Positions 1-6,347 of a DNA stretch of 6,437 bases are shown one piece after another. Location of the stretch: NCBI GenBank assembly GCA_947174225.1, contig CAMWIF010000160.1:1-6437 (forward strand), in the 5' to 3' direction. Under the pieces are notes generated by a model that was not told the DNA's origin, ran no database searches, and worked only from the letters and a program-made list of their open reading frames with translations. The position numbers were made by a program, and so were the translations under genes. Origin of the DNA: an uncultured Porphyromonadaceae bacterium. Its GTDB lineage: Bacteria; Bacteroidota; Bacteroidia; Bacteroidales; Muribaculaceae. Numbering within the stretch: the stretch's first letter is position 1; every line of letters begins with the position of its first letter.

Positions 1-2147
1 CTGATCAGCAGGGTATCGTAGTCGTCGGTGATATTGATGTCGATGATATGGAGAAGAAGGTAATTGACCTTTTCTCTCCGATTCCGATGCCGGAGAATGC
101 TGCCCCGCGTGAATACCCCACTGTGAGCGACAATGAGAAACCGATATATGTGGCTTTCTCCGATCCGGAGCTTCGTATGCCCCGCACTACCATCTCTTTC
201 AAGAGCGACAAGGTGCCTTTTGAGATGCGTAACACTCAGGAGATATTTGTAGGTGAGAATCTACTGAAGAACATTATCCAGCAGCTTATCAACAACCGTA
301 TCTCCGAGGCTGCCCATGAAGCTAACTGCACCTTCTCACAGGCAGGTGTATATTTCGGTGATTTCTATGTGTCGAAGACTAAGGATTCATTCAATATTGT
401 TGTAATTCCGAAGGCAGGTACCCAGGCTGCCGTAGCCGAGGTTATGGGTATTGTGGCAAGAGCTTGCAAGACCGGTTTCACCGAGAGTGAATATGACCGT
501 GTGAAGGAGGAGATGCTTTCTCAACTTGAGATGGCTTATAATGAACGCGACAAGACTGACAATGACGCTTTGGCATTAGGCATAATCCGTCATTTCGTTG
601 ATAATGAACCAAATCCCGGCATTGAAATGGAATTTGAGATGGTAAAGGCTATATTGCCCAATATTCCTGTTATGGCAATTAATCAGGTATGTGGCCAACT
701 TCTCTCTGATAACAATATGGTAATTGTCACTACCGAACCTCAGCGTGAAGGCTTTGAAATCGTAGCTGAGAATGTGATGGTGCAGACTGTTACCGACGCT
801 ATGCAAGCACAATATGAGGCTTATGTAGATGAGGTAATTACCGATCCTCTTATCGCAAATCTTCCGACCCCCGGTAAGATTGTAAATGTGGCTGAAGATC
901 CGGCTATCGGTGCTAAGATCTATACTCTCTCCAACGGTGTGAAGGTTGTAGTTAAATCAACCGATTTCGCTGCTGATGAGGTTATGCTGACTGCTTTCCG
1001 CGAGGGTGGACGTCACACTTATGCAGGTACTGACGCTGCCAATGTTCAGCTTATGGGTCTCGCTTTCACAGCTTCCAAGATGGGTCCGTTTGATAACAAG
1101 ACAATGGACAAATACCTTGCCGGTAAGCAGGTGGGCTTAAACTTCACTGTAAATGCTTATACAGATGTGCTGAGCGGTTTCTCCACAGTGAAGGATTTCT
1201 CTACTTTGATGGAGCTTGTATATACTGCTTTCACAAATCTTGGTGAGGATCAGGCTACATATGATGTAATTGAAGGACGTAACCGTGTAGCTCTTCAGAA
1301 CGCGGCTAATAATCCTCAGAAGATTTTCAGTGATGCAGTGAGCGCAACCCAATATCCCGGCAATGCGTTGATGCAGAGCATCGGTGTTGCCACTCTTGAT
1401 GCAGCTAACTATGCCAAGATGCTTGAGATGGTCAAGGCTGCTCTCTCAAACGCTGCTGACTATACTTTCGTATTTACAGGCAACATAGATGAGGCTACTG
1501 TGGCTCCGCTTCTTGAGCAGTACATAGCTACTCTTCCTGCCGGTACACCCAGAACAGTGAAGGAAGTTACCCCTATCGAGACTGCCAAGGGTGATGTCAA
1601 GAATCAGTTTACTCAGCCTATGCAGACCCCCTCAACCTTGGTTTATGACCTCTATTCCGACAATAATGTTCCCTTTAATCAGAAGAACAACATTATGGTA
1701 GAGATGGTAGGTGATATTTTAAGCAATGTATTTATCGATACTCTCCGTGAAGAGGAGGGTGGCACTTATACTCCGGCAGTGGGTGCATATATAAACCCCA
1801 ACAACGGCTATTGGAACCTTATCTACCAATTCCAGACCAACAAGGACCAGCAGGATGCCCTTATGGAGCGTGCTCAGGCAGAGTTGCTGAAGCTTTTGAA
1901 TGACGGCACCAACGAGGAGCAGTTTAATAAGGTTAAGCAGGCTATGATTAAACAGTTTGAGATCAACGTCCGCACCAATAATTATTGGAACAGCAACCTT
2001 ATGACTTATCTCCGTGGCTTCGACGTAATCACCGATTACCAGAAGACTATCGAGAGCATTACTCTTGCCGATCTTAACAAATTCATGAAGGGCCTCTACA
2101 ACGGCAATAACCGTATCCAGGTCATCATGGAAGGCGTAGCAGAATAA
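1..2147 (+). CDS. M16 family zinc peptidase (insulinase/pitrilysin type), 5'-truncated by window edge
   Basis: The reading frame is open from base 3 with no stop before TAA at 2145-2147, so the gene begins outside the window and the ATG at 48 is an internal Met. About 714 codons are visible; two-repeat M16 proteins of Bacteroidetes are commonly about 930-950 residues (family knowledge). The first residues (GIVVVGDIDVDDMEKKVIDLF) match the end of the first M16 domain. The inactive partner domain follows. A second repeat starts near base 860, at 'LSNGVKVVVKSTDF'. The last domain carries 'LREEEGGTYTPAVG', the C-terminal R/Y pair of M16 enzymes (Arg codon 1746, Tyr codon 1767). The zinc motif HxxEH and the third zinc ligand should lie upstream, so activity cannot be judged here. 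No frameshift is seen. The signal peptide, if any, is off-window; a periplasmic peptide-degrading role is inferred. It is followed by an M3 peptidase gene 70 nt downstream on the same strand. Confidence 0.93.
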   Translation, partial: DQQGIVVVGDIDVDDMEKKVIDLFSPIPMPENAAPREYPTVSDNEKPIYVAFSDPELRMPRTTISFKSDKVPFEMRNTQEIFVGENLLKNIIQQLINNRISEAAHEANCTFSQAGVYFGDFYVSKTKDSFNIVVIPKAGTQAAVAEVMGIVARACKTGFTESEYDRVKEEMLSQLEMAYNERDKTDNDALALGIIRHFVDNEPNPGIEMEFEMVKAILPNIPVMAINQVCGQLLSDNNMVIVTTEPQREGFEIVAENVMVQTVTDAMQAQYEAYVDEVITDPLIANLPTPGKIVNVAEDPAIGAKIYTLSNGVKVVVKSTDFAADEVMLTAFREGGRHTYAGTDAANVQLMGLAFTASKMGPFDNKTMDKYLAGKQVGLNFTVNAYTDVLSGFSTVKDFSTLMELVYTAFTNLGEDQATYDVIEGRNRVALQNAANNPQKIFSDAVSATQYPGNALMQSIGVATLDAANYAKMLEMVKAALSNAADYTFVFTGNIDEATVAPLLEQYIATLPAGTPRTVKEVTPIETAKGDVKNQFTQPMQTPSTLVYDLYSDNNVPFNQKNNIMVEMVGDILSNVFIDTLREEEGGTYTPAVGAYINPNNGYWNLIYQFQTNKDQQDALMERAQAELLKLLNDGTNEEQFNKVKQAMIKQFEINVRTNNYWNSNLMTYLRGFDVITDYQKTIESITLADLNKFMKGLYNGNNRIQVIMEGVAE

Positions 2148-2169
2148 ACCAGTTTAAGTAACCGTTATA

Positions 2170-2200
2170 AAAGGGGAGTGGCAGCGATGTCGCTCCCTTT
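2170..2200 (+). terminator. Bulged hairpin between M16 and M3 genes (weak or partial terminator candidate)
   Basis: The left arm AAAGGGGAGTGGCA (2170-2183) pairs with the right arm TGTCGCTCCCTTT (2188-2200). This gives 13 pairs including two G-U, with one bulged G, closed by a GCGA tetraloop of the stable GNRA type. Only three T residues, inside the stem, precede an A-rich stretch, so it lacks the U-tract of a standard intrinsic terminator. It could be a leaky terminator, an mRNA-stabilising 3' end or a processing site that sets different M16 and M3 transcript levels. The pairing is read from the sequence; the role is inferred. Confidence 0.45.
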
Positions 2201-2217
2201 AAAGATTAAAATAAAAT

Positions 2218-4356
2218 ATGAACAGATTCCTTTTAGGGACAATAACAGCATTATCGCTTATGACAATGGCTAATGAAGCACAGGGTGGCAGTAATAACCC
2301 TCTTTTAGTACCTTCGGATGCACCTTATCAGGCTGTGCCTTTTAATAAGATACAGTTGCCTGATTATGAGGAGGCAATTATGGAAGCCATAAAAATCCAT
2401 GACGGTGAGATTGAGGCAATAGTAAGCACTTCGGAAGAGCCAACCTTTGAGAATACTATCGCAGCTCTTGACCGTAGCGGGTCGCTGCTGAATGAGTCGG
2501 TGCTTGCATTGAGTAATCTCGTGGAGGCTGTGGGAGACACAACGATGATGCAGATGATGACGAGAGTGACACCGATTCTCTCCGACCATTCTACCGGTTT
2601 GCTGCTGAATGATAAGCTTTGGCAGCGAATCAAGAAGGTACACGAAACCAAGGGGGAGCGTAGCGATCTCTCTCCGGAGGCTATGCGCCTTATTGATGAG
2701 ACATACAGAAGCTTTGCCGAGAGTGGAGCCAACTTAGAGGGTGAGGCTCGTGAGAAATACCGTAAGTTGAGCGCAGAGCTTTCAGACCTGAATGTGAAAT
2801 TCTCTCAGAATGTCACCAACGGTATGGCAGACCCGGAGCGCAGAATGTGGGTGAAGGAGGCTGATACGGCAGGACTTCCCGAAAGCATCAAGGCTGCTGC
2901 CCGCGAGGCAGCCAAGGAAGCTCTCGAAGCCGAGGGTAAACCTGACGACACCTCGCTCTATCTCTTCACGGTATATGCACCTTCATATACTCCCTTCATG
3001 AAATATGCTGACAACCGTGAACTGCGCGAGAAGTTGTATAAGATTAACGGTTCGAGAAATGTGGGCGGGCAATATGACAATACCCAGATATTGAAAGACA
3101 TTGCCAACATTCGCCTTGAGATCGCAAATCTTATGGGTAAGAAGACCTTTGCAGAATATCAGCTTCAGGGCACAATGGCTGCTACTCCTGAGAGGGTGAT
3201 GGAACTGCTTGAAGATCTCCGCCAAAACTATACTGCACCTATGCAGGCAGAGCTGAAGGAGATAGAAGAATATGCACAACGCACTGAGGGTGCGGACTTC
3301 AAACTTATGCCTTGGGACTACAGCTATTGGTCGGACAAGCTCAAAAATGACAAATATGCCTTCAACGATGAGGATATGAAGCCTTACTTCGAGCTTGAGA
3401 ACACAATCAACGGAGTGCTCGGTTTGGCTACCAAGCTCTACGGATATACATTTAAGGAAAATAAGAATATTCCGGTCTATCATCCTGACGTGAAAGCCTA
3501 TGAGGTGTATGAGAAGGACGGAAGTATTTTGGGTATACTTTATGCTGACTTCTTCTACCGCCCCGGCAAAGCTCCGGGCGCGTGGATGACAGAGTTCCGC
3601 ACCGAGACCAAGGATGATAACGGCAAGCGCACATTACCTCTCATATCGATTGTGTGCAACTTCTCCAAGCCTGTGGGTAAAGAGGCGGTGTTGCTGACTC
3701 CCTATGAAGTTGAGACTTTCCTTCACGAATTCGGACACGCTCTTCACGGCCTTTCAGCTCAGGCAACCTATGCTTCTTTAAGCGGTACCAATGTCTACCA
3801 TGACTTTGTGGAGCTTTTCTCTCAGTTTAACGAGAACTATCTCACAGAGCAGCAGTTCCTTGACAGCTTTGCCAAACATTATAAGACCGGCAAGAAGATG
3901 CCCAAGGATCTCATCGAGAAGTTTATACGTGCGCAGCAGTATGCGGCTGCCTACGCTTGTATGCGTCAGTTGGGCTTCGGTTATCTTGATATGGCTTACC
4001 ATACCATCGAGGAGCCTCTTCGCGCAAGCAGCGACGTAGCGGTGTTTGAGGAAAAGGCACAGGATCCGGTAAGGGTGTTTGATGTAGTTGAGGGTTGCCT
4101 TACCTCGCCTTCGTTCGGACATATCTTCTCCGGGGGCTATGCAGCCGGTTATTATGGTTATAAATGGGCTGAACTTCTCGACGCTGATGCTTTCGCCGCT
4201 TTCCAGGAGAATGGCATATTCGATAAGAAGACAGCCGACAAGTTTAAGAAAATGCTTCAGAGCGGAGGCACCGTTGATCCGATGGAGCTTTATATAGAGT
4301 TCCGTGGTAAGGAACCGACAGTGGATGCTCTTCTGCATCGCGACGGGATAAAGTGA
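2218..4356 (+). CDS. M3 family metallopeptidase (peptidyl-dipeptidase Dcp / oligopeptidase A type), exported
   Basis: Complete gene of 712 codons ending in TGA. M3 enzymes are zinc peptidases that trim oligopeptides; Dcp releases C-terminal dipeptides and oligopeptidase A cuts internally. The catalytic motif HEFGH is at residues 503-507 (His503, Glu504, His507). Glu532 in 'DFVELFSQF' is 25 residues further on, where the third zinc ligand is expected. The C-terminal 'GHIFSGGYAAGYYGYKWAEL' block supplies His635, Tyr641 and Tyr648, matching the substrate-binding His and Tyr pattern of Dcp. The N-terminal segment 'NPLLVPSDAPYQAVPF' and 'PTFENTIAALDRSG' are also Dcp-like. Residues 1-23 (MNRFLLGTITALSLMTMANEAQG) look like a modest Sec signal peptide without a lipobox, suggesting a periplasmic enzyme. 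The ATG at 2218 is the first start in frame, preceded by an A-rich leader without Shine-Dalgarno, as usual in Bacteroidetes. The length is normal for the family. The Dcp versus oligopeptidase A assignment is uncertain; the family is not. Confidence 0.95.
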   Translation: MNRFLLGTITALSLMTMANEAQGGSNNPLLVPSDAPYQAVPFNKIQLPDYEEAIMEAIKIHDGEIEAIVSTSEEPTFENTIAALDRSGSLLNESVLALSNLVEAVGDTTMMQMMTRVTPILSDHSTGLLLNDKLWQRIKKVHETKGERSDLSPEAMRLIDETYRSFAESGANLEGEAREKYRKLSAELSDLNVKFSQNVTNGMADPERRMWVKEADTAGLPESIKAAAREAAKEALEAEGKPDDTSLYLFTVYAPSYTPFMKYADNRELREKLYKINGSRNVGGQYDNTQILKDIANIRLEIANLMGKKTFAEYQLQGTMAATPERVMELLEDLRQNYTAPMQAELKEIEEYAQRTEGADFKLMPWDYSYWSDKLKNDKYAFNDEDMKPYFELENTINGVLGLATKLYGYTFKENKNIPVYHPDVKAYEVYEKDGSILGILYADFFYRPGKAPGAWMTEFRTETKDDNGKRTLPLISIVCNFSKPVGKEAVLLTPYEVETFLHEFGHALHGLSAQATYASLSGTNVYHDFVELFSQFNENYLTEQQFLDSFAKHYKTGKKMPKDLIEKFIRAQQYAAAYACMRQLGFGYLDMAYHTIEEPLRASSDVAVFEEKAQDPVRVFDVVEGCLTSPSFGHIFSGGYAAGYYGYKWAELLDADAFAAFQENGIFDKKTADKFKKMLQSGGTVDPMELYIEFRGKEPTVDALLHRDGIK

Positions 4357-4384
4357 AAATTGCGATAGGATTTTAAGTGAAAAT
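4351..4384 (+). repeat. 10-bp direct repeat spanning the M3 stop codon
   Basis: AAGTGAAAAT occurs at 4351-4360, where it contains the M3 TGA stop, and again at 4375-4384. The 24-bp offset is a multiple of three, so the second copy places another TGA in frame with the first; a TAG at 4366 lies between them. This could be a small old tandem duplication at the 3' end of the gene or chance in A-rich sequence. Confidence 0.45.
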
Positions 4385-4392
4385 GGATTTTG

Positions 4393-4410
4393 TGTGACAA
4401 ATTTGTCACA
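4393..4410. promoter_or_regulatory. Perfect 18-bp palindrome, possible operator or RNA hairpin
   Basis: TGTGACAAATTTGTCACA is a perfect palindrome, each half TGTGACAAA. It lies 37 bp past the M3 stop and 11 bp before the terminator stem. It has TGTGA/TCACA half-sites like those of Crp/Fnr-family dimers, but the half-sites are separated by 8 bp rather than the 6 bp of the E. coli CRP site. In RNA it would make a 7-bp stem with an AAUU loop. Which protein binds, if any, cannot be told from the sequence. Confidence 0.5.
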
Positions 4411-4421
4411 GTTGAATTATG

Positions 4422-4466
4422 CTCCGGAGTTAACGATGAGTTTCGTTAGCTCCGGAGTGTTTTTTT
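4422..4466 (+). terminator. Strong intrinsic terminator after the M3 gene
   Basis: The left arm 4422-4436 (CTCCGGAGTTAACGA) pairs with the right arm 4443-4457 (TCGTTAGCTCCGGAG). All 15 positions pair, with a single U-G wobble, around a 6-nt loop. Seven consecutive T residues (4460-4466) follow two bases after the stem. This is a textbook Rho-independent terminator and should end the M16-M3 transcript, so the downstream protease needs its own promoter. Confidence 0.93.
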
Positions 4467-4490
4467 ACGGACAGCTACTTTTTCAACATA

Positions 4491-4512
4491 AATTTAATGT
4501 TTTTATTAAATT
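4491..4512. repeat. AT-rich inverted repeat upstream of the htrA promoter candidate
   Basis: AATTTAAT (4491-4498) and ATTAAATT (4505-4512) are perfect inverted arms around a 6-nt spacer, GTTTTT. The repeat overlaps where a -33 element would sit if TAGGTTTG at 4524-4531 is the -7 element. It could be an operator, an AT-rich upstream activating stretch, or chance in very AT-rich DNA. Confidence 0.35.
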
Positions 4513-4531
4513 AACTTAAAAGGTAGGTTTG
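4500..4531 (+). promoter_or_regulatory. Candidate Bacteroidetes-type promoter for htrA
   Basis: TAGGTTTG at 4524-4531 fits the Bacteroidetes primary-sigma -7 consensus TAnnTTTG exactly. About 20 bp upstream, at 4500-4503, the expected TTTG-like -33 element is only TTTT, so that half is poor. It lies downstream of the M3 terminator, where a promoter for the next gene is needed. It would put transcription start near 4537-4540, giving a leader of roughly 135 nt. Confidence 0.42.
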
Positions 4532-4674
4532 AGGGGGAGCGGAATGTAATAATGGCAGGATTTTTGCATTTTTAAGATAGCGGAGACAACTTCCACATAT
4601 GCTTCGTTAGCTTAGTGAGTCTCCAGAATCAAATTATCGAAATAAATAAAAACAACCTTACATACACAAAAGAC
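4532..4674 (+). other. Gene-free leader region upstream of htrA
   Basis: No credible gene is seen here on either strand. The stretch is A/T-rich and has no Shine-Dalgarno sequence before the ATG; the last 40 bases are strongly A-rich, as in Bacteroidetes translation starts. GGAGAC (4582-4587) can pair with GTCTCC (4619-4624), closing a 31-nt loop. TTCGTTAGCT (4603-4612) repeats ten bases of the preceding terminator's right arm (4442-4451). A GTG at 4615 is in frame with htrA but would bury the signal peptide behind 20 polar residues, so it is not taken as the start. Any regulatory RNA role is speculative. Confidence 0.5.
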
Positions 4675-6162
4675 ATGAAGAGATACAGCATCCCCGCTAT
4701 CGTAGCGGCCCTCGCGATTCTGGTATCGCCGGCTTGTGCCGACAACCATGCAGAAAACAATCAGGGACAACCGTTCATCCGCACTTCTCACGGAGGTTCG
4801 TTTGAGACTGACTTCACCGTAGCGGCAGAGAACACTGTCAATGCCGTGGTGTGCATAAAGAGCTACACAGCCCAGCGCCAGCAGCAGTATGGCAACGGAG
4901 GTGGTGGCTATGACCCGTTTGGCATGTTTGACTTCTTCTTTGGTCCGCAGCAGCGTCAGCAGCAACCCCGCCAGCAGCAGCGTAACAGTGAGCCTGTGCA
5001 AAGCGGTCTCGGCTCGGGTGTGATCCTTTCAGCCGACGGATATATTGTAACCAACAACCATGTGATTGACGGAGCTGACAAACTTGAGGTGCTTCTCAAT
5101 GACAATTCAACATATGAGGCGCGTGTGATCGGCACCGACGAGGCAACCGACCTTGCGCTTATCAAGATTGAAGCCGAGAAACTTAATCCTATCACTTTCG
5201 GCAACAGCGACGACCTTAAGGTAGGAGAGTGGGTGCTTGCAGTGGGTAATCCTTTCGGTTTCAACTCTACGGTGACAGCAGGTATCGTCAGTGCGAAGGC
5301 ACGTAGCATCAGCCAGAACTCACGTGGCGGCAAGATGGGTATTGAATCTTTTATCCAGACCGACGCTGCCCTTAACCCCGGAAACTCCGGCGGCGCACTT
5401 GTGAATCTGAAGGGTGAGCTTATCGGTATCAATTCAGCCATCTACTCCAACACCGGCAGCTATTCGGGCTTCTCATTCGCAATCCCAACTTCGATTGTGA
5501 AGAAGGTAATGACCGACCTTAAGCAATACGGCACTGTGCAGCGTGCAATGCTCGGATGTACTATCGCCGAACTCGACGCTAAGATTGCCAAGGAGAAGAA
5601 CATCACTGCTACCAAGAACGGTGTGCTCGTAGTGACCGTGACCGACCGCAGCACTGCCAAGGAACTTGGTCTTCAGCCTGACGATGTAATCGTAGGTATC
5701 AATAATGTGGAGATTCACACTGTTCCGCAGCTTATGGAGCAGCTTAACCAGTATCGTCCCGGCGACCAGATCACAGTGACCTTCATTCGCGACAACCAGA
5801 AGCAGAGCAAGAGTGGCACACTCCGCAACTCTCAGGGTAACACCACAATCACCAAGAAGGGTGACTTCTCAGAGATAGGATGTGCTTTCATGAAGCTGGG
5901 TGAGGAGACCAAGCGTAACCTCGGAATATCCAACGGTGTGCAGGTAACGGGTCTTAAGAATGGTGCATTCCGTGATTCGGGCATCAAAGATGGCTTTATC
6001 ATCACCGACATCAACGGCCGCAGTGTCAATACCTCAGACGATGTGGAGATGATCTACAACCAGATCATGAAGAATGACGACGGCGACAAGGTAATGTTTA
6101 TCACCGGTCTTTATCCCAACGGTAAGAAATACTACTATGCCGTAAATCTTGCCCAGGAATAA
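4675..6162 (+). CDS. htrA: Periplasmic DegP/DegQ-type serine protease (HtrA, Do-like) with two PDZ domains
   Basis: Complete gene of 495 codons. HtrA proteases degrade or refold misfolded envelope proteins. The start is ATG 4675 because it directly opens a signal peptide: 'MKRY', a hydrophobic run, then 'SPACA' with likely cleavage after Ala22. Cys21 fits a lipobox poorly, since Ser and Pro stand at -3 and -2. The S1 protease domain covers about residues 108-275. Its complete triad is His129 ('TNNHVID'), Asp159 ('ATDLALIK') and Ser238 ('NPGNSGGAL'). PDZ1 covers about 289-387 and PDZ2 about 397-495, both with recognisable 'GL..DDVI..IN' or 'SGIKDGFIITDING' cores. The LA-loop-like segment at residues 67-103 is Gln-rich around 'DPFGMFDFFFG'. 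The length is typical of Do proteases. The gene sits between two intrinsic terminators, so it is probably monocistronic. The choice between degP-like and degQ-like function cannot be made from sequence. Confidence 0.96.
   Translation: MKRYSIPAIVAALAILVSPACADNHAENNQGQPFIRTSHGGSFETDFTVAAENTVNAVVCIKSYTAQRQQQYGNGGGGYDPFGMFDFFFGPQQRQQQPRQQQRNSEPVQSGLGSGVILSADGYIVTNNHVIDGADKLEVLLNDNSTYEARVIGTDEATDLALIKIEAEKLNPITFGNSDDLKVGEWVLAVGNPFGFNSTVTAGIVSAKARSISQNSRGGKMGIESFIQTDAALNPGNSGGALVNLKGELIGINSAIYSNTGSYSGFSFAIPTSIVKKVMTDLKQYGTVQRAMLGCTIAELDAKIAKEKNITATKNGVLVVTVTDRSTAKELGLQPDDVIVGINNVEIHTVPQLMEQLNQYRPGDQITVTFIRDNQKQSKSGTLRNSQGNTTITKKGDFSEIGCAFMKLGEETKRNLGISNGVQVTGLKNGAFRDSGIKDGFIITDINGRSVNTSDDVEMIYNQIMKNDDGDKVMFITGLYPNGKKYYYAVNLAQE
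4873..4983 (+). other. CAG-rich low-complexity segment encoding the Gln-rich LA loop of HtrA
   Basis: Two CAG/CGN-rich clusters encode QRQQQ (residues 67-71) and QQRQQQPRQQQR (residues 92-103). Between them are a Gly stretch and the aromatic core 'YDPFGMFDFFFG'. The segment lies between the first beta-strands of the protease domain and the catalytic His, where Do proteases carry the oligomer-contacting LA loop. Repeated CAG units could vary in number between strains; that is inference. Confidence 0.6.
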
Positions 6163-6201
6163 TCTTGGAGTACATATAACAGAACAATAATCTATCCACC
6201 T

Positions 6202-6245
6202 AAGAGGGTCGTGGCTCATTCGGCAGAGCGCGACCCTCTTTTTTT
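6202..6245 (+). terminator. Strong intrinsic terminator after htrA
   Basis: AAGAGGGTCG (6202-6211) pairs perfectly with CGACCCTCTT (6231-6240). The stem continues through a few more pairs with one bulged G, to an apical loop near 6218-6225. Seven T residues (6239-6245) form the U-tract, the first two belonging to the stem. It lies 39 nt past the htrA stop and separates it from rpoD. Confidence 0.93.
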
Positions 6246-6297
6246 ACATAAATTCACACAACAATCTTCAAAAGGAAACGTTTATAAAGAGGCGTAG

Positions 6298-6330
6298 TTG
6301 CTGAAATCACCATTTCAGCACATAGCTTTA
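6298..6330 (+). promoter_or_regulatory. Candidate rpoD promoter
   Basis: TAGCTTTA at 6323-6330 matches seven of eight positions of the Bacteroidetes -7 consensus TAnnTTTG. TTG at 6298-6300 could be the -33 element, although the 22-bp spacing is a little long. The region follows the htrA terminator, so a promoter for rpoD is expected here. If correct, the rpoD leader is very short, about 10 nt. TTTATAAA at 6280-6287 is an alternative AT-rich candidate. Confidence 0.35.
6299..6320. promoter_or_regulatory. Perfect inverted repeat just upstream of rpoD, possible operator
   Basis: TGCTGAAAT (6299-6307) and ATTTCAGCA (6312-6320) are perfect inverted arms around CACC, ending 27 bp before the rpoD ATG. 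If the promoter candidate is right, the repeat fills the space between the -33 and -7 elements, a classic repressor position. If transcription starts further upstream, it would be a 9-bp hairpin in the leader. There is no U-tract, so it is not an intrinsic terminator. Confidence 0.55.
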
Positions 6331-6347
6331 TAATAATTGATGGGAAT

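Noticed and set aside
48..50. ATG as the start of the M16 gene
   Set aside because: The frame is open back to base 3 and the residues before this Met (GIVVVGDIDVDD) belong to the conserved first M16 domain, so the gene extends off-window.
2983..3483. Antisense open frame of 166 codons inside the M3 gene
   Set aside because: It is fully opposite a conserved coding sequence, has no recognisable motif, and is explained by codon bias of the real gene.
3778..4338. Antisense open frame of 186 codons over the M3 catalytic and C-terminal region
   Set aside because: It mirrors a region whose + strand carries the zinc ligand Glu532 and the Tyr641/Tyr648 block; no family resemblance in the antisense product.
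4393..4410. Calling the palindrome a canonical CRP site
   Set aside because: The E. coli-type CRP site has 6 bp between TGTGA and TCACA; here there are 8, and Bacteroidetes regulators of this family have other consensus sites. Only a generic operator or hairpin is claimed.
4615..4617. GTG as an upstream start for htrA
   Set aside because: It would add 20 mostly polar residues in front of a good signal peptide; the ATG at 4675 has the normal Bacteroidetes A-rich leader and starts the signal directly.
4956..5441. Antisense open frame of 161 codons over the HtrA protease domain
   Set aside because: Ser/Pro/Leu-rich low-information translation opposite the catalytic triad; typical shadow frame.
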